Part shown: positions 1 through 8,640 of the stretch, one piece after another
Layout of the letters: every line of letters begins with the position of its first letter
How positions within the stretch are numbered: position 1 is the first letter of the stretch
Assembly: GCF_019904175.1 (NCBI RefSeq)
Contig: NZ_CP061913.1
Coordinates: 2,232,001-2,296,000 of the forward strand
Source of the DNA: Dactylosporangium vinaceum
Lineage (GTDB): Bacteria; Actinomycetota; Actinomycetes; Mycobacteriales; Micromonosporaceae
Direction: 5' to 3'
DNA: 64,000 nucleotides
The notes under the pieces: generated by a model
What the model saw: only the letters and a program-made list of their open reading frames with translations
What the model was told of the DNA's origin: nothing
Databases searched by the model: none
Translations under genes and position numbers: made by a program

Positions 1-2
1 AG

Positions 3-674
3 TATCGCCGAGTCGGTATCAGCGGTGAGCCGATCAACGTCGGTACGGACTCGGGCAGCCAGTCGCTGTCAGCTGGAGGCGGAGGCGCTGTTGCGACCGG
101 AACCCGTACGCCACCACTGCCCGCCCCTGCTTTTGATCCTCCGCCGCCGTCAGATCCGCGAGATGCGGCGACTATCGCGGACAGCCCAGCGCTGGCCAGC
201 GGTTGGCCCGCAGGCGGTGGCGGGATCCCCAGCACTGGCTCGCCGGGTGTGATCGGGGGTGGAGACCGGACGCAAACAGCAACTCCTGGATCATCGCCCC
301 TTGTTCCGATCCGACCCGGCGTCCTGCCTCCAGGAGGGGTAATACGGCCCGCACGACCCCAGCAGACTGACGGGCCGCCGGTGTCGCCAGTGACCGGCCA
401 ATACATCCGGCCGGGCGCCCCAGATGCAAAAGCCGGTCAGGCGAGGCGCGGATCGGTTTCGGGGTCGGAGACGCGCGATACTCGATCCACCAGCGGCACT
501 GCAGGCGGATATCGGGATCGTTCTTACGAGGAGTACATCGAGCGACGCAGGCACAGGAGGAAGACCGAAGGCAACGAGGTCTGGCCGGTCGCTGAGGGCG
601 TGCCGCCGGTGATCGAGCCGCCGAGCGAACGACCACACGATCCGGGCCCGGGTGTCCTGGGCATCGACCGTTGA
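3..674 (+). CDS. C-terminal part of a proline/glycine-rich type VII secretion-associated protein (partial)
   Basis: The reading frame is open from the left edge to a TGA at 672-674, so the gene starts outside the window. The visible ~223 residues are low-complexity Pro/Gly/Ser/Thr sequence. They end in a short basic stretch and a compact tail, VWPVAEGVPPVIEP, followed by a HDPGPG motif. I recall this tail from actinomycete proteins encoded just before mycosins, often WXG100/PPE-like type VII substrates; that is recollection, and the diagnostic N-terminus is not visible. The stop overlaps the TTG start of the mycosin (TTGA), which supports co-translation. Function is inferred from context only. 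Confidence 0.6.
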   Translation, partial: YRRVGISGEPINVGTDSGSQSLSAGGGGAVATGTRTPPLPAPAFDPPPPSDPRDAATIADSPALASGWPAGGGGIPSTGSPGVIGGGDRTQTATPGSSPLVPIRPGVLPPGGVIRPARPQQTDGPPVSPVTGQYIRPGAPDAKAGQARRGSVSGSETRDTRSTSGTAGGYRDRSYEEYIERRRHRRKTEGNEVWPVAEGVPPVIEPPSERPHDPGPGVLGIDR

Positions 675-1771
675 TCGCCGTCGGCCGCTTGACTTTCGGC
701 GGGGCCGCCGTCGCCCTGCTGCTGCTTGTCACTGCGGGCACCGCGATCGCCGACACCGTCCGAGACAGGCAATGGCACCTTGTATCGCTCGGCATCGCTG
801 ATGCACACAAGGTGAGTCAGGGCGAAAGTGTGATCGTGGCAATACCCGACACAGGCGTGGATACCAGACACGCGGAGCTCACGACAGCCGTTCTCTCGGG
901 TAAGGGCCTCGGCGAGGGAAACACCACCGATGGAAGGACCGATACCGACGGACACGGAACTGCTGTGGCCGGCCTCATTGCGGGACGCGGCCTGCCGAAC
1001 GGTGGGGGCGTTCTCGGCATTGCGCCGAAGTCGATGATTCTTCCCATTCAGACCACCAGGGGCGGTGACAGCATTGGCTCGCCGGCACTGTTGGCCGAAG
1101 GCGTCGATTGGGCAACCACCCACGGCGCCAAGGTGATCTGCATCGCTGCGGTGACCAACGAGGACCCACGACTTCAGGAGGCCGTTGAACGTGCACTGAC
1201 AGCCGACGTGGTTGTGGTTGCGGGCGTCGGTAACACCCCGGAACAGACTGAGGTCGGCTTCCCGGCAAAGCTTCCGGGTGTACTGGCGGTAGGCGGAACC
1301 GGCCGTAACAGTGAGCACGCCAGTATCTCAGCGACTGGGCCGGAGACGCTGGTCGCTGCTCCCGCGGCGGATATCGTGTCCACCAGACCGGCCGGGCAAT
1401 ATGCATCCGGCTCAGGGACGAGCTATGCGACGGCGATTGTTTCTGGGGTGGTGGCGCTGGTGCGGGCCAAGTTTCCCGGCCTGTCGGGGCCGGAGGTGGT
1501 TCGGCGGATCACCGCTACCGCGGTGGACAAAGGTAAGCCCGGCCGCGACGAGGAGTTCGGTTTCGGGGTCGTCGATCCGTTGGCTGCGTTGACGGCGACC
1601 CTCCCCTCCGCCGCCCCCCAGGTGTCGGCGGTGCCGTCGGAGGTGGGATCGGGGCCGGTGGGGGGCGGTGGGGGTGTCGGTGGTTGGGGCGTATGGATCG
1701 GGGTGGTTGGGGTTGTGGCCGTCGGGGTCGTCGGCGTGTTGCGGTGGAGGAGGTGGAGGGCGGGATCCTGA
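671..1771 (+). CDS. mycP: Mycosin: S8 (subtilisin) serine protease of type VII secretion
   Basis: This membrane-anchored subtilase is the protease partner of ESX/type VII secretion. It has a signal segment (residues ~8-27), the catalytic triad D60 in IPDTGVD, H95 in DGHGTAVAG and S251 in GTSYAT, and N188 as likely oxyanion residue. A Gly-rich linker leads to a C-terminal membrane helix (~340-358) with a basic cytoplasmic tail. At 366 residues the length is near-typical of mycosins. The start is TTG, inside the stop codon of the preceding gene. No ecc membrane genes lie to the right, so the rest of any secretion locus must be to the left. Confidence 0.92.
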   Translation: MIAVGRLTFGGAAVALLLLVTAGTAIADTVRDRQWHLVSLGIADAHKVSQGESVIVAIPDTGVDTRHAELTTAVLSGKGLGEGNTTDGRTDTDGHGTAVAGLIAGRGLPNGGGVLGIAPKSMILPIQTTRGGDSIGSPALLAEGVDWATTHGAKVICIAAVTNEDPRLQEAVERALTADVVVVAGVGNTPEQTEVGFPAKLPGVLAVGGTGRNSEHASISATGPETLVAAPAADIVSTRPAGQYASGSGTSYATAIVSGVVALVRAKFPGLSGPEVVRRITATAVDKGKPGRDEEFGFGVVDPLAALTATLPSAAPQVSAVPSEVGSGPVGGGGGVGGWGVWIGVVGVVAVGVVGVLRWRRWRAGS

Positions 1772-1823
1772 TCACCTCGCCCGGGTTGTGTGGGGATCAC
1801 CCGTTGCGGGTAAGCGCGGCCAA

Positions 1824-2978
1824 ATGCGGGATACGGTCTTCGACACGCTCATGCCGCTGGGGATCGCGCTCGGAGCGGCGCTCCTGGCGTTGCTTGCGGT
1901 GCACATCGTGCATCGGGTGCTGCTGCGCGCCGGGCGGCGGTCGGCGCTGGCTACCGAGTTGGCTGAGCGGGCGCATCGGCCCACGCAGTGGGTTGTCGTG
2001 CTGTGCGCTGTCTACTTCTCGGTTCGCAGTAGCGCTGACGAGGCGTCGTGGCGGCATGCGTTTCTGCATGCCGATCAGCTGATCATCATCGGGGCGGCGG
2101 CGTGGCTCGTTGCGGCGCTGCTCGTGGTGGCTGAGGATGCGGCGCTCGCTCGGTTCCGGACCGATGTGCCGGACAACCGGAATGCTCGGCGGGTGCACAC
2201 GCAGGTGGTCATGATCCGGCGGGTCACCGTGGCGGTCGTGGCGGTGCTCGCCGTGGCGGTGATGCTCATGACGTTTCCGCAGGCGCGGATCGTCGGGACG
2301 TCGGTGCTGGCCAGCGCCGGGTTCGCCGGGGTCATCGCCGGTCTGGCGGCCCAGAGTGTGCTGCGCAACATGTTCGCGGGGCTGCAGCTCGCCTTCTCCG
2401 ACGCGGTACGGCTGGGCGATGTCGTGATCGTCGAGCAGGAGTGGGGGCGGGTCCAGGAGATCACGCTGTCCTATGTCGTCGTGCACGTGTGGGACGACCG
2501 GCGGCTGATCCTGCCCACGTCGTACTTCACCGAGAAGCCCTTCGAGAACTGGACCCGCAGCGAATCGGCCCTGCTCGGCGCGGTCATGTTCGACGTCGAC
2601 TGGTGGCTGCCGGTGCCCGAGATGCGCGAGGAGCTGCGCCGGGCGCTCGAGTCGACCGACCTGTGGGACGGGCGGGTGTCGGTGCTGCAGGTCGTGGAGG
2701 CCACCGGCAGCGCCATGCAGCTGCGGGCCCTCGTCAGCGCCGAGGACGCGCCGAAGCTGTGGGATCTGCGGTGCTTCGTGCGTGAGCACCTCGTCACCTG
2801 GCTGCGCGACACCCATCCGGCGGCGCTGCCGCGGGTGCGGGCCGAGATGACCTCGGCCATGCCCCTGCACGCGACGCTCACCGGGCAGACGCTCACCACC
2901 GACGGTGACTCGCGGGTCTTCAGCCACAGCGTCGACGGGCGGGCCCGCGCGGAGGCGTTCACCGGACCGGAGTCGTAA
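1824..2978 (+). CDS. MscS-family mechanosensitive ion channel
   Basis: Predicted small-conductance mechanosensitive channel of 384 residues, releasing solutes on hypo-osmotic shock. There are about five hydrophobic segments. The last is the Gly/Ala-rich pore helix (AGFAGVIAGLAAQ), continuing into the amphipathic segment and the beta-domain with the family's F-D-x-V-x-x-GD-V pattern (FSDAVRLGDVV). The ATG at 1824 precedes the first hydrophobic helix directly; an in-frame upstream extension exists but overlaps the mycosin gene in another frame. It is 52 bp from mycP and could be cotranscribed, though no functional link is evident. Confidence 0.85.
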   Translation: MRDTVFDTLMPLGIALGAALLALLAVHIVHRVLLRAGRRSALATELAERAHRPTQWVVVLCAVYFSVRSSADEASWRHAFLHADQLIIIGAAAWLVAALLVVAEDAALARFRTDVPDNRNARRVHTQVVMIRRVTVAVVAVLAVAVMLMTFPQARIVGTSVLASAGFAGVIAGLAAQSVLRNMFAGLQLAFSDAVRLGDVVIVEQEWGRVQEITLSYVVVHVWDDRRLILPTSYFTEKPFENWTRSESALLGAVMFDVDWWLPVPEMREELRRALESTDLWDGRVSVLQVVEATGSAMQLRALVSAEDAPKLWDLRCFVREHLVTWLRDTHPAALPRVRAEMTSAMPLHATLTGQTLTTDGDSRVFSHSVDGRARAEAFTGPES

Positions 2979-3136
2979 TCACCCGTACGGCCGGGCGCCG
3001 ACACGACGAGCGGCCAAGCGAATTGTCCGAAAAGACCGGCCGACCTCAGTGAACCGCCGGTGGACGGCGTCTCAACTGATGGGGCCAGGGCCGGGGCAGC
3101 GGATACGCCCCGTGAAGGAAGGGCTAGCCTCAGAGT

Positions 3137-4552
3137 GTGACTCGACGCGCCAAAATCGTCTGTACGCTCGGCCCGGCCACTGCGTCGGCTGAGCGGCTCC
3201 GTGGCCTTGTCGACGCCGGAATGGACGTCGCGCGGCTCAACTTCAGCCATGGAAGCCACGAGGACCACGCCTCGGTGTACAACCTCGTTCGGGAGGCCGC
3301 CATCGGCGCCGGCCGCCCCGTGGGCATTCTCGCGGACCTCCAGGGGCCCAAGATCCGTCTCGGCAAGTTCGCCGACGGGCCGCATGAGTGGAAGAACGGT
3401 GACACCGCCGTCATCACGAGTGACGTGATCCTCGGTACCAAGGACCGGGTCTCGTGCACTTACACGAAGCTTCCGCAGGAGGTCAAGGCCGGCGACCGGC
3501 TGCTCATCGACGACGGCAAGGTCGCCGTCGAGGTGACCGCCGTGAACGGCAACGACATCAGCGTCCTCGTGACCGAGGGCGGCATGGTCTCCAACAACAA
3601 GGGCATCTCGCTGCCGAACGTGGCCGTGAGCGTGCCCGCCCTGTCCGACAAGGACGCCGAGGACCTGCGCTTCGCGCTGCGCCTCGGTGCGGACTGGATC
3701 GCGCTGTCCTTCGTGCGCTCGCCTGACGACATCAAGCTCGTCCACGAGATCATGGAGGAGGAGGGCATCCGCCGGCCGGTCATCGCGAAGGTCGAGAAGC
3801 CCGAGGCGGTCGCCGCCCTCGAGTCGATCGTCAGCGCGTTCGACGGCGTGATGGTCGCCCGCGGTGACCTCGGTGTCGAGATGCCGCTGGAGCAGGTGCC
3901 GCTGGTCCAGAAGCGCGCCGTGCAGCTGTGCCGCGAGCAGGCCAAGCCGGTCATCGTCGCGACCCAGATGCTCGACTCGATGATCGAGAACGCGCGGCCG
4001 ACCCGGGCCGAGGCGTCCGACGTCGCCAACGCCGTGCTCGACGGCGCCGACGCCGTCATGCTGTCGGGGGAGACGAGCGTCGGGAAGTACCCCATCCTGA
4101 CCGTCGCGACGATGGCCCGCATCGTGGCCACCACCGAGGGTGGGGCCTTGACCGTGCCGCGCCTGCAGCACGACCCCCGCACCCGGGGCGGCGCGCTGAC
4201 CTCGGCCGCCTCCAACATCGCGCGCAACATCGGCGCGAAGGCCCTGGTGGCGTTCTCCCAGAGCGGCGACACCGTGCGCCGCCTGGCCCGCCTGCACTGC
4301 GAGCTGCCGCTGCTGGCGTTCACCCCGGAGCCCACGGTTCGCAACCAGCTCACCCTCAGCTGGGGCGTGCAGACGTTCGACGTGCCCTACGTGGAGCACA
4401 CCGACGAGATGTTCGAGCAGGTCGACCTGGCCCTCGTCGGGCTGCCCTGGCTCTCGCCGGGCGACGACGTGGTCATCGTGGCCGGCTCGCCCCCCGGCAC
4501 CCCGGGCTCCACGAACACCCTGCGGGTCCACCAGCTGGGTGCGCTCAGCTGA
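3137..4552 (+). CDS. pyk: Pyruvate kinase
   Basis: Last step of glycolysis: phosphoenolpyruvate plus ADP to pyruvate plus ATP. The 471 residues contain the N-terminal RAKIVCTLGPA motif, the substrate-binding ARLNFSHG, the active-site lysine in VIAKVEKPEA, and the metal-binding MVARGDLGVE signature. Length matches the compact bacterial enzyme. The GTG start lies 6 nt after a TAGCCT hexamer (3125-3130), with no clear Shine-Dalgarno sequence, so the mRNA is probably leaderless. It stands alone; the next gene has its own promoter-like hexamer. Confidence 0.97.
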   Translation: MTRRAKIVCTLGPATASAERLRGLVDAGMDVARLNFSHGSHEDHASVYNLVREAAIGAGRPVGILADLQGPKIRLGKFADGPHEWKNGDTAVITSDVILGTKDRVSCTYTKLPQEVKAGDRLLIDDGKVAVEVTAVNGNDISVLVTEGGMVSNNKGISLPNVAVSVPALSDKDAEDLRFALRLGADWIALSFVRSPDDIKLVHEIMEEEGIRRPVIAKVEKPEAVAALESIVSAFDGVMVARGDLGVEMPLEQVPLVQKRAVQLCREQAKPVIVATQMLDSMIENARPTRAEASDVANAVLDGADAVMLSGETSVGKYPILTVATMARIVATTEGGALTVPRLQHDPRTRGGALTSAASNIARNIGAKALVAFSQSGDTVRRLARLHCELPLLAFTPEPTVRNQLTLSWGVQTFDVPYVEHTDEMFEQVDLALVGLPWLSPGDDVVIVAGSPPGTPGSTNTLRVHQLGALS

Positions 4553-4569
4553 GCAAGTAAGTTGTCCGT

Positions 4570-5436
4570 GTGAACGGACAAGTTGCGGTGGACGACCTCG
4601 TCCGGCTGCTCGATCTCGAGGCGCTGGGGGACGATCGGTTTCAGGGCGTCAGCCCGCCGGTCGGCCCCCAGCGTGTTTTCGGCGGTCAGGTCGCCGCCCA
4701 GGCCCTGGTCGCCGCCGGTCGCACGGTCGAGCGCACAAGAACAGTGCATTCCCTGCATGGGTACTTCGTCAGGCCCGGCGACCCCGAAGAGCCGATCACG
4801 TACGCCGTGGAGAACATCCGCGACGGGCGCTCGTTCTCGGTGCGCCGATCGGTCGCGCAGCAGCACGGCAAGGTGATCTTCTTCATGTCGGCGTCGTTCC
4901 ACCGCCAGGAAGAGGGCTTGGACCACGCCGAGCCCGCCCCGCTCGACGTGCCCGCCCCCGACGAGGTGCCGACGATGGCCGAGCGGTTCGCGAAGTACGA
5001 GGACCGGGCCGGCATCTGGGCCGTCCTCCCGCGCCCGATCGACCTGCGCTACGTCGGCGAGCCCGGCTGGGTGCCCGCCGGTGACCGCCCGGCCGAGCCG
5101 CGCCAGCGGGTGTGGATGCGCCTGGACGGCAAGCTGCCCGACGACCCGGTCCTGCACACGTGCGTGCTCACCTTCGCCTCCGACCTCACGCTGCTCGACT
5201 CGATCCTCTCGGCGCACGGCGCGGTCTGGGGCCCGGGCGGGTTCATCGGGGCCAGCCTCGACCATGCGATGTGGTTCCACCGCCCGTTCCGCGCCGACGA
5301 GTGGTTCCTGTACGACACCGTCAGCCCCTCCGCCTCGGGCGCCCGCGGGCTGGCCACCGGCCGGATGTTCACGCTCGACGGCCGACACATCGCGACCACC
5401 GTGCAGGAGGGGCTGCTGCGCCGCGTGGGTGGCTGA
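4570..5436 (+). CDS. tesB: Acyl-CoA thioesterase II (TesB-like, double hotdog)
   Basis: Hydrolyses acyl-CoA to free fatty acid and CoA. The 288 residues carry two hotdog domains. The first has VFGGQVAAQAL and LHGYFVRPGD; the second has the SLDHAMWFHRP motif with the catalytic Asp and a C-terminal TVQEGLLR with the conserved Gln, as in TesB. The GTG start sits 6 nt after TAAGTT (4558-4563), consistent with leaderless transcription just downstream of pyk. Confidence 0.92.
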   Translation: MNGQVAVDDLVRLLDLEALGDDRFQGVSPPVGPQRVFGGQVAAQALVAAGRTVERTRTVHSLHGYFVRPGDPEEPITYAVENIRDGRSFSVRRSVAQQHGKVIFFMSASFHRQEEGLDHAEPAPLDVPAPDEVPTMAERFAKYEDRAGIWAVLPRPIDLRYVGEPGWVPAGDRPAEPRQRVWMRLDGKLPDDPVLHTCVLTFASDLTLLDSILSAHGAVWGPGGFIGASLDHAMWFHRPFRADEWFLYDTVSPSASGARGLATGRMFTLDGRHIATTVQEGLLRRVGG

Positions 5437-5537
5437 GCGTGAGGTGCCGATCACGCCGGTCTGACGCGCCGCGCGGGCGGCCGGGCGGCACGGTCGGCGG
5501 CTGAAGACAGCGGCGGCTGGCGTGGGAGGATAGGGGT

Positions 5538-5993
5538 ATGCGCCTTTCGGCCCGAGTGGATTACGCGTTGCGCGCGGTGGCGGAGCTGGCGGCCTCGTCG
5601 ACCGACGGCAAGCTGGTGACCGCGGACCGGCTGGCCGCCGCCCAGCAGATCCCGCCGAAGTTCCTGGAGAGCATCCTGCTCCAGCTGCGCCGCGGCGGGG
5701 TCGTCGTCGCCCAGCGCGGACCCGAGGGCGGATACCGGCTCGCCCGCCCGGCCGCCGAGATCTCCCTCGCCGAGATCATCCGGGTGATCGACGGCCCGCT
5801 CGCCAACGTGCGGGGGCAGCGGCCGGAGGATCTCGGATACCACGGTGCCGCCCAGGCCCTCCAGGACGTCTGGATCGCGCTGCGGGCCAACGAGCGCCTG
5901 ATCCTGGAGACGGTCACCATCGAGGACGTCGTCACCGGCGAGCTGCCGGAGCGGGTCCGCGACCTGGTTGCCGACCCTCGCGCCTGGGTGTAG
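5538..5993 (+). CDS. Rrf2-family transcriptional regulator (copy 1, cysteine-free)
   Basis: DNA-binding regulator of 151 residues with an N-terminal winged helix (LSARVDYALRAVAELA) and the family's RGPEGGYRLARP wing. Typical Rrf2 sensors (IscR, NsrR) bind an Fe-S cluster through three cysteines; this protein has no cysteine, so it must sense something else or act through a partner. GGAGG at 5525-5529 serves the ATG. It lies 56 bp before an FMN reductase gene preceded by overlapping inverted repeats, a likely target. A second cysteine-free Rrf2 gene lies about 0.8 kb away on the other strand. Confidence 0.88.
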   Translation: MRLSARVDYALRAVAELAASSTDGKLVTADRLAAAQQIPPKFLESILLQLRRGGVVVAQRGPEGGYRLARPAAEISLAEIIRVIDGPLANVRGQRPEDLGYHGAAQALQDVWIALRANERLILETVTIEDVVTGELPERVRDLVADPRAWV

Positions 5994-6017
5994 GCCCGTC
6001 CACCAAGGACGCTATTT

Positions 6018-6043
6018 CCTATCGGAAAAATAGGGGATAGGAT
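6018..6043 (+). promoter_or_regulatory. Putative Rrf2 operator and leaderless promoter of the FMN reductase gene
   Basis: CCTATC (6018-6023) and GATAGG (6036-6041) form an inverted repeat. A nested CCTAT/ATAGG pair uses the same left arm with a 7-nt spacer. TAGGAT (6038-6043) fits a -10 element and ends 6 nt before the GTG start at 6050. A repressor bound here would cover the promoter. Assignment to the neighbouring Rrf2 protein is inference. Confidence 0.5.
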
Positions 6044-6049
6044 CGGCGC

Positions 6050-6538
6050 GTGATCGTTGTCGTCTCAGGGAACCCCAGACCCGGCTCGCGGACGCGGCAC
6101 CTCGCCGACGCGGTAGGTGCGGCCCTCGCCGAGCGGATCGGGCCGGCGAAGCCGCGCACCGTCGACGTCGCCGAGCTCGGCGTGGGGCTGCTCCAGCCCG
6201 GCGACGCGGCGGTGGCCGAGGCCGTGGCCGCGCTGCGCGGGGCGAGCCTGCTCGTGGTCGCCACCCCGACGTACAAGGGAAGTTACACGGGTGTGCTCAA
6301 GGTCCTCATCGACCAGCTGCCCGCCGAAGGGCTCAGGGACATTCCGGCCGTCACGGTCGTGACCGCCGGCGTGCGGCCGCAGGCCGAAGCGGCCGAGCGC
6401 CACCTGCGGGAGCTGCTCGGCGAGCTCAAGGCCGCCCTTGTCGAACCGGGCCTGGCCGTGACCGAGGCGGAGCTGGCCGACATCGACGCGACGGTCGCCG
6501 GCTACGTGCGGGGGTTAGCTCTGCAGAGCCGCGGCTGA
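6050..6538 (+). CDS. NAD(P)H-dependent FMN reductase (SsuE/MsuE-like flavodoxin fold)
   Basis: Predicted to reduce free FMN with NAD(P)H. The 162 residues begin with the phosphate-binding loop SGNPRPGSRTRHLA and include the TPTYKGSYTGVLKVLID segment typical of NADPH-dependent FMN reductases. The GTG start is 6 nt after a TAGGAT -10-like hexamer. It is flanked by two Rrf2 regulators, suggesting redox or flavin-linked control. Its last 24 bp overlap the end of the convergent small gene at 6515-6742. No dedicated monooxygenase partner is adjacent. Confidence 0.85.
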   Translation: MIVVVSGNPRPGSRTRHLADAVGAALAERIGPAKPRTVDVAELGVGLLQPGDAAVAEAVAALRGASLLVVATPTYKGSYTGVLKVLIDQLPAEGLRDIPAVTVVTAGVRPQAEAAERHLRELLGELKAALVEPGLAVTEAELADIDATVAGYVRGLALQSRG

Positions 6539-6742
6539 CGCAAGCAGGGCGTCGTGCTCGCCCCGGCCGTCGCTGCGCTCGATGAGCTCGTTGAGGGAGC
6601 GGGCGATGCTCACCAGCGCGTACGTCTGCGTCACCCGCAGCGTGCGGTCCATCTCCAGGTCGTCGGCCATGTCCAGCTCGGCGCGGATGCTGTGCAGGAA
6701 GCCTTCGGCCGCCTGCAGGTACGGGTCGTGCGCTTTCGACAT
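6515..6742 (-). CDS. Small conserved-looking hypothetical protein (75 aa)
   Basis: Soluble, mostly helical, acidic 75-residue protein beginning MSKAHDPYLQAAEGF. I do not recognise the family. The start at 6742 is preferred over a longer reading because TACCCT on the minus strand (6749-6754) ends 6 nt upstream, the spacing seen at many genes here. The 3' end overlaps the FMN reductase gene by 24 bp, tail to tail. It lies between the FMN reductase and the second Rrf2 gene. Confidence 0.65.
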   Translation of the reverse strand: MSKAHDPYLQAAEGFLHSIRAELDMADDLEMDRTLRVTQTYALVSIARSLNELIERSDGRGEHDALLASAAALQS

Positions 6743-6789
6743 AACCCGAGGGTAGGGCCGCGAACCGCCCAAGAAAGCCAAACCGCGGA

Positions 6790-7245
6790 TCAGCGCGGCT
6801 GCCAGGCGGCCGGGGGCGTGGTCAGCCGGCGCACGTGCGCGGGCATCCGGCCGCGCACGACGTCGGCCAGGCTGACCTCGTCGAGCACGTTGCGCACCGC
6901 GGCCCGCACCGCGACCCAGAGCTGCTGGAGGTGTTCGGCGGTTCCGGAGTACATGGCCTCCTCCGGGCGCACGCCGCGCACCTCCGCCAGCGGCCCGTCG
7001 ACCGCGCGCAGCACGTCGCCGACCATGATCTCCGAGGGCTGCCGGGTCAGCACGTAGCCGCCGTCGACCCCGCGCTGGCCGCGGACCAGACCCGCGCGGC
7101 GCAGGTCACCCAGCACCGCCTCGAGGAACTTGCGTGGCATGTCCTGCTCGTCGGCCAGGCCTGCGGCCGACACCACCGCGGGATAGGCCGCGGCGAGCCC
7201 GAGCGAGGCACGAACCGCATAGTCCCCGCGCGCCGAGATGTGCAT
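6790..7245 (-). CDS. Rrf2-family transcriptional regulator (copy 2, cysteine-free)
   Basis: A 151-residue paralogue of the product of 5538-5993, with the same length, the ARGDYAVRASLGLA helix and the RGVDGGYVLTR wing. Again no cysteine is present, so a classic Fe-S sensor role is excluded. An AGGAG sequence sits 4 nt before the ATG. The inverted repeat at 7279-7295 lies upstream and could mediate autorepression. It is divergent from the ROK regulator of the xylose genes, and read-through between these units is unlikely. Confidence 0.88.
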   Translation of the reverse strand: MHISARGDYAVRASLGLAAAYPAVVSAAGLADEQDMPRKFLEAVLGDLRRAGLVRGQRGVDGGYVLTRQPSEIMVGDVLRAVDGPLAEVRGVRPEEAMYSGTAEHLQQLWVAVRAAVRNVLDEVSLADVVRGRMPAHVRRLTTPPAAWQPR

Positions 7246-7278
7246 CGAACTCCTGCCTTTCCGGCCGGGCTGATGGCA

Positions 7279-7295
7279 TTGGTGTCCTATACCAA
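7279..7295. promoter_or_regulatory. Inverted repeat upstream of the second Rrf2 gene
   Basis: TTGGT and ACCAA flank a 7-nt centre (GTCCTAT). The site is 34 bp upstream of the Rrf2 start and about 50 bp upstream of the ROK gene, so it could be an autoregulatory or shared operator. Its centre shares CCTAT with the repeats before the FMN reductase gene. Confidence 0.45.
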
Positions 7296-7345
7296 TATGT
7301 ACGGTCGCCGCTCCGGCGTGATCGCCGGGGTAGCGTTGTCGGATT

Positions 7346-8548
7346 ATGCGGACGGAAGAACCACGGCGGGGCGCCGACCACAACGTCATGCGCGAGGTCA
7401 ACCGCTCGCTCGTGCTGGCCCTGGTCAAGGAGGGCGGCCCGGTGTCGCGGGCGAGCATCGCGCGCTCGACGACGCTGGCCAAGCCCACCGTGTCGGCGAT
7501 CGTCGACGAGCTGATCGCCGAGGGCCTGGTCCGGGAGATCGGGCCGGGCTCCACCGCGGTCAGCGGCGGCCGCCCGCCCATCCTGCTCGAGTTCAACGCC
7601 CGCTCGCTGCTGGTCGTCGGCGTGCACATCGGCGCCCGGCGGACCACCATCGCCATCGGCGACGCGACGGGCGAGGAGGTCGCCCGCCGCGAACTGCCGA
7701 CCCCCAAAGATCAAACCCCGGCGGTGGTACTCGCGCAGGTCGCCGCCGAGGCGAAGGACGCGATCGCCGGCGCGGGGCTGCCGGGCGCGAAGATCGCGGC
7801 GGTCGGCGCGGTCCTGCCCGGGCTCACCGACTTCCACACCGGCATCTGCCTGCTGGCCCCCAACCTCGGCTGGCGGGACGTGCCGGTCCGCGACCTCCTG
7901 GCGGCCGCGCTCGACGACGCGCCGGTCTACGTCCACAACGCGGGCCAGGCCGCGGCCGTGGCCGAAAACCTCGAGGGCGCGGGGGAGCGGGTGGGCGACC
8001 TCGCGCTGCTGTACACCGGGACCGGCCTGTCCGCGGGCGTGCTCTCCGACGGCCGGGTCTTCCACGGCGTCGGCGGGACCGCGGGCGAGATCGGGCACAA
8101 CGCGGTGCCGGGCAACACCGAGCCCTGCAACTGCGGCAAGGTCGGCTGCCTGGAGACGGTGGCGTCGGGCCCGGCGATCGTGCGCGCGGCCCGCCGGGCG
8201 GGGCTCGACGGCTACGACGCCCGGGACGTGACGGCGGCCGCGCGCGCCGGCGACCCGGTGGCCCGGCAGGTCATCGCGGAGGTCGGCGAGCACCTAGGGC
8301 TGGCGGCGTCGTGGCTCATCAACGCGTACAACCCGGCGCTTGTCGTCGTCGGGGGCGGGCTGGCCGCCATCGGCGAGCTGTTGATGGACCCGCTGCGGGC
8401 CGCCGCGGCCAAGCACGCCCTGGCCCCGGCGCTGCGCGGGGTCGAGATCCGGGCCTCGAAGCTGGGCGCGGACGCGGAGGTGCGCGGCGCGGTACTGCTG
8501 GCGTTGCAGCACTCGGAGACGTACTACCGGGTGGTTTTCCGGGCCTGA
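7346..8548 (+). CDS. xylR: ROK-family transcriptional regulator, likely xylose repressor
   Basis: 400 residues: an N-terminal winged helix (RASIARSTTLAKPTVSAIVDELI) followed by a sugar-kinase-like ROK domain. The ROK domain has the zinc motif CNCGKVGCLE and the ATP-site-like VGVHIGARRTTIAIGDA. It lies directly upstream of xylA and xylB, and an inverted repeat typical of ROK operators sits between it and xylA. Derepression by xylose is the expected behaviour. A TAGCGT hexamer (7331-7336) lies 9 nt before the ATG. Confidence 0.85.
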   Translation: MRTEEPRRGADHNVMREVNRSLVLALVKEGGPVSRASIARSTTLAKPTVSAIVDELIAEGLVREIGPGSTAVSGGRPPILLEFNARSLLVVGVHIGARRTTIAIGDATGEEVARRELPTPKDQTPAVVLAQVAAEAKDAIAGAGLPGAKIAAVGAVLPGLTDFHTGICLLAPNLGWRDVPVRDLLAAALDDAPVYVHNAGQAAAVAENLEGAGERVGDLALLYTGTGLSAGVLSDGRVFHGVGGTAGEIGHNAVPGNTEPCNCGKVGCLETVASGPAIVRAARRAGLDGYDARDVTAAARAGDPVARQVIAEVGEHLGLAASWLINAYNPALVVVGGGLAAIGELLMDPLRAAAAKHALAPALRGVEIRASKLGADAEVRGAVLLALQHSETYYRVVFRA

Positions 8549-8554
8549 AACGAG

Positions 8555-8577
8555 GTTAGTTCTGTTCTTGAACAAAC
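8555..8577. promoter_or_regulatory. Probable ROK/XylR operator of xylAB
   Basis: GTTAGTTC (8555-8562) and GAACAAAC (8570-8577) are inverted with one mismatch around a 7-nt spacer. The site begins 7 bp after the regulator gene and 64 bp before the xylA start. AT-rich inverted GTTnGTTC-type repeats are the usual targets of ROK repressors, so binding by the upstream gene product is a strong inference. Confidence 0.7.
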
Positions 8578-8640
8578 CCCCCGACGCGGCGTAACGTGTG
8601 CGGCAACCCGCCTACACCCCGCCCTCCGAAGAGGTTTTTC

